Source: CAZDQL01 sp964507325 (GTDB taxonomy: Bacteria > Planctomycetota > UBA1135 > GCA-002686595). Taken from it: 64,000 nt of DNA. A program made the position numbers and the translations under genes. The stretch lies in assembly GCA_964507325.1 (NCBI GenBank), contig CAZDQL010000026.1, positions 4,113 through 68,112 of the forward strand. Reading direction: 5' to 3'. Positions 59,572 to 64,000 of the stretch are shown in pieces. Positions within the stretch are counted from its first letter, which is position 1, and every line of letters starts with the position of its first letter. The notes below the pieces were generated by a model, which worked only from the letters and a program-made list of their open reading frames with translations, was not told the origin of the DNA and ran no database searches.

Positions 59572-60645
59572 GTGATCCGCGCCCTGCTCATCACCGTCCT
59601 GTCCTCGATCGCGATCTCGAGCGTCGCTCCGCCCCCGACGAGTGGGGGCGCAGAGCCGCGGGTGCCGGAGAGCCGGCGGCAGGACGCGCAGCGCTTGAAG
59701 GAACTGCGCGCGCGCTGGCGGTCCTTCAGTGAGGAGGAACGCCAGACCCTGCGGCGACGCTTCGTCGAGCTCGAGAAACTCCCCGTCGCCGAGCGGGAGG
59801 AGCTGCGCCAACGCGCTCGGCGCCTGGACGAGATCGGCCGTACCCTCTACCGGTCGCTCGACGAGGAGGCCCGCTCCCAGCTCGACTCCCTGCACCCCCC
59901 CAAGCGACGCGAGATCGTGCGCGGGATGGCGACCGCCAAGGCCAAGGACCTCGGTCGTCGGGTTCTCGCCCAGCTCTCTTCCGAGGAGCGCGAACGCTTC
60001 GAGACCGCCACCCCGGAGGAGCGGGGGCGGCTCGCTCGGGAGTTCCGCCAGCGCACGGGCGGGCAGATCGACCATGTGATCACCGAGCTCGGTCCCGAGT
60101 TCTTGGCGCCCGCCGAGCTCGAGCGGCTGGGCCAGCTCGATGACCACCAGCGGCGTCGCACCTTCCTCGAAATCGTCAAGCGGCGCGTGGTGCGGCGGGT
60201 GGACCAACGCGGTTTGCCGCCCGGGTTCTCCCCGAGGCACTGGGGACGCATGCGCGACCTCTCTCCACCCGAGTTCTGGTTGGCCCTCGAGCGCGCGCGC
60301 AGGAAGCACCCCGACTTCGACTGGCGTGGGGAGCTCGGGCGCTCCAAGACGGGCTCCGACCACCTCCTGCAGGCGCTGCGGCTCGACCTGGACCCGATGG
60401 AGCACCTCGCCCTCTCCCACCTGCCGCGGGCGGAGCGCGGGGCCCGCATGCTCCAGCGCAAGCGCGCCAAGGCCCTGGAGGTGATCCGGCGCGAGGGGCT
60501 GGTCTCCGACGAGGAGCTGCGCCGCCTGGAGACCTGCCCCGAACCGGCCTTCTTCCTGGCCGTGCGCCGCATGCTGGGCGCGGATTGGCGCTTCGACCCA
60601 CCGCGCCACCGTGGTGGGAAGCGGCGGCGTGGCGAGCAGCGGTGA
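59572..60645 (+). CDS. Secreted Arg/Glu-rich DUF3106-like helical protein
   Basis: A 357-residue protein from a GTG 10 bases after the anti-sigma gene. It begins with a signal-like segment (ALLITVLSSIAISSVAPPP) and then has long charged helices with recurring F/L-x-x-L-x-x-E-E-R-x-x-L/F motifs (FSEEERQTLRRRF, LSSEERERFETATPEERGRLAREF), as in DUF3106 proteins found next to sigma/anti-sigma genes. It may be a third component of the sensing system in the periplasm. Function unknown. Confidence 0.7.
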   Translation: MIRALLITVLSSIAISSVAPPPTSGGAEPRVPESRRQDAQRLKELRARWRSFSEEERQTLRRRFVELEKLPVAEREELRQRARRLDEIGRTLYRSLDEEARSQLDSLHPPKRREIVRGMATAKAKDLGRRVLAQLSSEERERFETATPEERGRLAREFRQRTGGQIDHVITELGPEFLAPAELERLGQLDDHQRRRTFLEIVKRRVVRRVDQRGLPPGFSPRHWGRMRDLSPPEFWLALERARRKHPDFDWRGELGRSKTGSDHLLQALRLDLDPMEHLALSHLPRAERGARMLQRKRAKALEVIRREGLVSDEELRRLETCPEPAFFLAVRRMLGADWRFDPPRHRGGKRRRGEQR

Positions 60646-61004
60646 GCGAGACCGTGAGTGAGTGCAAGATCGAGTGGATCACGATCCCGGCCCCGGACCT
60701 CGACGCCGCCAAGGAGTTCTACGGAACGGTGTTGGGCTTCGAGCTGACCCCCTTCAACGACCGCTTCGTCGTCTTCAAGTGCGGCAACCTGAGTGGGGGG
60801 CTGGACCAGGACCTCGGGCCGAGCCGCTCCGGAATCGGCTTCTCGATCACGGTGCCCTCCGTGCGCGACTACCTGGAGCGGATTCGCGCCAGCGGTTGCG
60901 AAGTCGTCCGCGAGCGCTACGAGCTGAGCACCGGGGGGGGCTACTGCTGCAAGTTCCGGGATCCGAACGGGAACGCCCTCGAGCTCTACTCGCCCCGCGA
61001 GTGA
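60642..61004 (+). CDS. VOC/glyoxalase-like protein
   Basis: A 120-residue vicinal-oxygen-chelate protein (ITIPAPDLDAAKEFYGTVLGF, YCCKFRDPNGNALELYSP). One beta-alpha-beta-beta-beta module pair is present, so it forms the usual dimer of the family. The GTG at 60642 overlaps the stop of the preceding gene; a second in-frame GTG at 60654 is an alternative start. Substrate unknown; no clear complete metal triad. Confidence 0.8.
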   Translation: MSETVSECKIEWITIPAPDLDAAKEFYGTVLGFELTPFNDRFVVFKCGNLSGGLDQDLGPSRSGIGFSITVPSVRDYLERIRASGCEVVRERYELSTGGGYCCKFRDPNGNALELYSPRE

Positions 61005-61090
61005 GCGGGAGCCCAGCGCACGGGTGAGCGCCGCCCCCCGGCTGCGGGGTCGACTCCCAGGGTGTACTCTCCGCCGGCGGACTCCCCCCG

Positions 61091-62254
61091 ATGACCACCC
61101 GCCCCGGCCCCCCCGCGACCATCCCGCAGACCGACGTCGCCGCCCTTCTCGCCCACCCTCACCCCCTGGTGGTCGACCTGCGGGCGCCGGTGGAGTACGG
61201 CGAGGATCACTTCCCCGGGGCCCACAGCGTGCCCCTCTTCGACGACGCGCAACGGGCGTTGGTCGGGCTCCTCTACCACCGCCGCTCCCCCGAGGAGGCC
61301 TTCGCTCGCGGGATCGAATTCGTCCTGGAGAAGGCCGGCGACCTGGTGACCCGCATCGCCGAGCTGGCCGGGTGGGATCCTCCCGCGGAGGACCTGCGCG
61401 AGCTGGTGACGAACCTCGCCGGTGGAGGGCTCACGGACCTGGAGACGAGCCTCGAGCCCGAGCGGGTCCACGAGCTCCCCCCCCGACCGGTGGCGCTCTA
61501 CTGCTGGCGCGGAGGACTGCGATCCCAGTCGGTGATCGCCCTCCTGCGCGCCCTGGGGCACGACGACGTGGTGGGGCTGGTCGGGGGCTACAAGGGCTAT
61601 CGGGCGCAGGTGCGCGCGGAGCTCGAGGCCTGGCAGGCGCCCCCCGCTTGGGTGCTGCGGGGGCTGACCGGGGTGGGCAAGACCCTCGTGCTCAGGGAGC
61701 TGGAGCGGATCCGCCCGCGCTGGACGCTGGACCTGGAAGGAGCGGCGGGGCACCGCAGCTCCCTCCTGGGCATGGTCGGCCTCGAGCCCGTCAGCCAGAA
61801 GACCTTCGAGACCCGCCTGGCGGAGCGGATCCGGCGCGGCTTCCCCGGCCCGGTGGTCTTCGAGGGGGAGAGCCGTCGGGTGGGGGACGCGATCATCCCG
61901 CGGGGGGTGTGGGAGCCCCTCCGAACCGGGACCGATCTCCTTCTGGTGGCGGACACCGAGCGGCGCATCGACGTCCTGATCGAGGACTACCTGGCCGACC
62001 CGACGAGCCGGCCCCAGCTCCACCGTCAGCTCGCGGCGGTGGAGGCCCGGATGGAGGGCCCCCCCGCGGGCCTGGTGGAGCTCCTCGACAGCGGACGTGA
62101 GCGGGAGCTGGTCGCGATCCTGCTCGAGCGCTACTACGACCCCCTCTACCGGCACAGCGAGCAAGGCAAGGAGTACGCATTCACCGTGCCCGCCGACGAT
62201 CCGCGCAGGGCGGCCCTCGAGGTGGTGGAGCGAATCGAGGGGCGAGGGGCGTAG
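61091..62254 (+). CDS. mnmH: tRNA 2-selenouridine synthase
   Basis: A 387-residue enzyme (also SelU/YbbB) that uses selenophosphate to exchange sulfur for selenium in 2-thiouridine of tRNA wobble position 34. The N-terminal rhodanese domain has Cys138 in YCWRGGLRSQS and the GGYKGYR motif; the C-terminal P-loop domain starts with GLTGVGKT (residues 191-198). It depends on SelD, so its presence shows that the organism makes selenophosphate, which supports the UGA selenoprotein at 19637. TACTCT upstream (about 25 bases before the ATG) could be a -10 box. Confidence 0.92.
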   Translation: MTTRPGPPATIPQTDVAALLAHPHPLVVDLRAPVEYGEDHFPGAHSVPLFDDAQRALVGLLYHRRSPEEAFARGIEFVLEKAGDLVTRIAELAGWDPPAEDLRELVTNLAGGGLTDLETSLEPERVHELPPRPVALYCWRGGLRSQSVIALLRALGHDDVVGLVGGYKGYRAQVRAELEAWQAPPAWVLRGLTGVGKTLVLRELERIRPRWTLDLEGAAGHRSSLLGMVGLEPVSQKTFETRLAERIRRGFPGPVVFEGESRRVGDAIIPRGVWEPLRTGTDLLLVADTERRIDVLIEDYLADPTSRPQLHRQLAAVEARMEGPPAGLVELLDSGRERELVAILLERYYDPLYRHSEQGKEYAFTVPADDPRRAALEVVERIEGRGA

Positions 62255-62406
62255 CTGCGGCGTTCTCGGGAACGAACGACGCACTAGCTGCGGGACACCG
62301 GAGACATCCGGGACAGTTTTCTGGGAAAACCCGTACCGCTTTGGTCGCGAATCGCGTTTTACGCCTTGGCGACCCGGCTGGGAAGCGAGAGAGAACCGGT
62401 GAGCGT

Positions 62407-62438
62407 CCCCTCCCTCGGGAGGGGGCGGGAGGATTTTT
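62407..62438 (+). terminator. Intrinsic terminator after mnmH
   Basis: CCCCTCCC (62407-62414) pairs with GGGAGGGG (62417-62424), followed after nine bases by a T-run (62434-62438). It lies about 150 bases beyond the mnmH stop. Confidence 0.6.
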
Positions 62439-62439
62439 A

Positions 62440-62466
62440 GGCGCTGAGTCGGGAGAACTCGGCGCC
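62440..62466. repeat. Hairpin GGCGC-GAGT/ACTC-GCGCC
   Basis: GGCGC/GCGCC with an inner GAGT/ACTC forms a 10-pair stem (one G-U pair) around a CGGGAGA loop. It lies directly after the T-run of the mnmH terminator. Confidence 0.45.
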
Positions 62467-62487
62467 CGGCGACCGGCCGACGCCTAA

Positions 62488-62516
62488 GGGGCGGGCCCTC
62501 GGGAGGGGCCCGCCCC
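62488..62516. repeat. 11-base perfect hairpin before pepN
   Basis: GGGGCGGGCCC (62488-62498) pairs with GGGCCCGCCCC (62506-62516) around TCGGGAG. It is probably a second terminator or an attenuator; 85 bases separate it from the pepN start. Confidence 0.5.
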
Positions 62517-62601
62517 ACCTATTTCGGTGGCCCGCCGGGGCGAGCCCGCGCCCTGGATCGGGGGTTACCCTCTGCGCCCCCTCCTCCGACCCAGGTCCCC
62601 C

Positions 62602-64000
62602 ATGAGTGCCACCAGCGAGACCTCCTCCCAGCCCAGCCCCACCCTGCGCGCCGACTACCGCCCCCCCGCCTGGAGGATCGACGCGGTGGATCTGCACTTC
62701 GAGCTCGATCCCGAGGCCACCCGGGTGCGGGCCCGCTGCGCCCTCAGGCGCGAGGCGGCCGCCGACGAGCCCCTGGTGCTGGTCGGGGAGGAGCTGGAGC
62801 TGCTCTCGATCGCCGTCGACGGCCAGCCGTTGGATCCGGCGCGCTACGACGTCGAGGAGCGGCGCCTCACCGTCCGCCAGCTCCCCGCCCAGTGCACCCT
62901 GGAGACGGAGGTGCGCATCGCGCCGGCGCGCAACCGCGCCCTCTCCGGGCTCTACGTCTCGAGCGGGAACTTCTGCACCCAGTGCGAGGCGGAGGGCTTC
63001 CGCCGCATCACCTGGTTCCTCGACCGGCCGGACGTCATGGCGCGCTACACCACGACCCTGGTCGCCGATCGCGAGCGCTATCCGGTGATGCTCTCCAACG
63101 GCAACCGGGTGGCGACCGAGGTGCTGGAGGACGGCCGGCACCTGGTGCGCTGGGAGGACCCCTTCCCCAAGCCGAGCTACCTCTTCGCGTTGGTGGCGGG
63201 CGACCTGCACTGCCACTCCGGGAGCTTCACCGCCGCCTCGGGGCGCGAGGTGCGCCTGGAGTTCTACGTCGAGGCGCGCGACGCCGACAAGTGCGAGCAC
63301 GCCCTGCGCTCCCTGCAGAAGGCGATGCGCTGGGACGAGGAGACCTTTGGTCTGGAGTACGACCTCGACCTCTACATGATCGTCGCCGTCGGCGACTTCA
63401 ACATGGGGGCGATGGAGAACAAGGGGCTGAACCTCTTCAACTCCAAGTTCGTCCTGGCGCGCCCCGACACCGCCACCGACCAGGACTTCGAGGGGATCGA
63501 GGGGGTGATCGCCCACGAGTACTTCCACAACAGGACCGGCAACCGGGTCACCTGCCGCGACTGGTTCCAGCTCACCTTGAAGGAGGGGCTGACCGTCTAC
63601 CGCGACCAGGAGTTCAGCGCGCAGATGACCTCTGCGCCGGTGCAGCGCATCGGGGACGTGCGCCTGCTACGGGAGCGTCAGTTCCCCGAAGACGCTGGGC
63701 CGATGGCGCACCCGATTCGCCCTGAGGCGTACGTGGAGATGGACAACTTCTACACCGCCACCGTCTACGACAAGGGGGCAGAGGTGGTCCGCATGTACCA
63801 GGTCCTGCTCGGCCGGGAGGGGTTCCGGCGCGGCATGGATCGGTACTTCGAGCGCCACGACGGGCAGGCGGTGACCTGTGACGATTTCCGCGCGGCGATG
63901 GCGGACGCCAACGGGCGCGACTTGACCCAGTTCGAGCGCTGGTACAGCCAGGCGGGGACGCCTCGGCTGGCGGCGCGCGGCGAGTGGGACGGCGACGCCG
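62602..64000 (+). CDS. pepN: Aminopeptidase N, 3' end cut by window edge
   Basis: About 466 N-terminal residues of an M1-family zinc aminopeptidase. The GAMEN exopeptidase motif (NMGAMENKGLN), the zinc motif HEYFH with the third ligand Glu in LKEGLTVYRDQEF, and the PepN-type HNRTGNRVTCRDWFQL segment are seen, then EMDNFYTATVYDKGAEVVRMY with the catalytic Tyr region. The frame is still open at base 64000. The ATG at 62602 opens the family's beta domain. Confidence 0.92.
   Translation, partial: MSATSETSSQPSPTLRADYRPPAWRIDAVDLHFELDPEATRVRARCALRREAAADEPLVLVGEELELLSIAVDGQPLDPARYDVEERRLTVRQLPAQCTLETEVRIAPARNRALSGLYVSSGNFCTQCEAEGFRRITWFLDRPDVMARYTTTLVADRERYPVMLSNGNRVATEVLEDGRHLVRWEDPFPKPSYLFALVAGDLHCHSGSFTAASGREVRLEFYVEARDADKCEHALRSLQKAMRWDEETFGLEYDLDLYMIVAVGDFNMGAMENKGLNLFNSKFVLARPDTATDQDFEGIEGVIAHEYFHNRTGNRVTCRDWFQLTLKEGLTVYRDQEFSAQMTSAPVQRIGDVRLLRERQFPEDAGPMAHPIRPEAYVEMDNFYTATVYDKGAEVVRMYQVLLGREGFRRGMDRYFERHDGQAVTCDDFRAAMADANGRDLTQFERWYSQAGTPRLAARGEWDGDA

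Larger units (their letters stand above)
62255..62601. other. 347-base intergenic region with three hairpins
   Basis: Between mnmH and pepN no coding frame with family signals was seen. The stretch begins with an AT-richer section (TTTTCTGGGAAAACC near 62310-62330) and then three hairpins at 62407-62424, 62440-62466 and 62488-62516. A TTACCCT sequence before pepN could be a promoter -10. Confidence 0.6.

Noticed and set aside
1..64000. rRNA, tRNA, CRISPR arrays, insertion sequences or prophage genes.
   Set aside because: No cloverleaf with GTTCGA-type arm, no repeat-spacer pattern and no transposase or integrase motif was found on reading the intergenic regions.

Overview
The window is a GC-rich stretch from a Gram-negative bacterium, most likely a planctomycete or close relative. 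That is inference from several traits: a Kdo/LPS-export locus, a sulfatase, HEAT-repeat and secreted beta-propeller proteins, a long signal peptidase I, many GTG/TTG starts and TANNNT-type -10 boxes. Coding density is high, with short operons on both strands. I saw no rRNA, tRNA, CRISPR array or insertion sequence. Both ends cut genes: an M14 carboxypeptidase on the left and PepN on the right.

Region by region: 1-8.5 kb holds a partial peptidase, a Zn/Mn-type ABC pair, a DinB protein, a one-HKD PLD protein, and an operon of acetate kinase with a C-terminal extension, a Cys-rich protein and a HEAT-repeat protein. 8.5-15.9 kb is a minus-strand ergothioneine island: TetR, a metallopterin oxidoreductase-cysteine desulfurase fusion (metallopterin-dependent ergothioneine synthase, MES, interrupted by one in-frame UAG), an ABC ATPase, a substrate-binding/permease fusion and the histidine methyltransferase EgtD. 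16-21.1 kb is an apparent sigma-54 stress regulon: an FhlA-like activator, rubrerythrin, ferritin, a selenocysteine-containing ArsC/Spx-like protein, a DUF423 protein and a ferritin-like protein. Two near-identical -24/-12 promoters there are each preceded by related activator-site repeats.

21-34 kb holds a secreted protein, rsmB-fmt, thioredoxin, scpA and an M50 protease, then kdsD-kdsC followed by a 1698-residue protein that appears to join an LptC-like anchor, LptA-like repeats and an LptD-like barrel. 34-50 kb contains a patatin, a GH16-like secreted protein, a PDZ protein, a PhnD-like sensor lipoprotein with a histidine kinase and response regulator, a PEP-synthase-like phosphotransferase, a sortilin-type propeller, a sulfatase and a TatA/B-like protein. 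50-64 kb carries an HMGL-family acyltransferase, a pseudopilin, aspartokinase, MgtE, a signal peptidase I with an inserted domain, two membrane paralogues, an ECF sigma/anti-sigma pair, a VOC protein, tRNA 2-selenouridine synthase (MnmH) and PepN.

The strongest signals are the LptC/A/D-like fusion, the sigma-54 regulon with its UGA-containing selenoprotein (supported by mnmH in the same window), and the ergothioneine synthesis-plus-uptake cluster with its UAG-interrupted MES gene.
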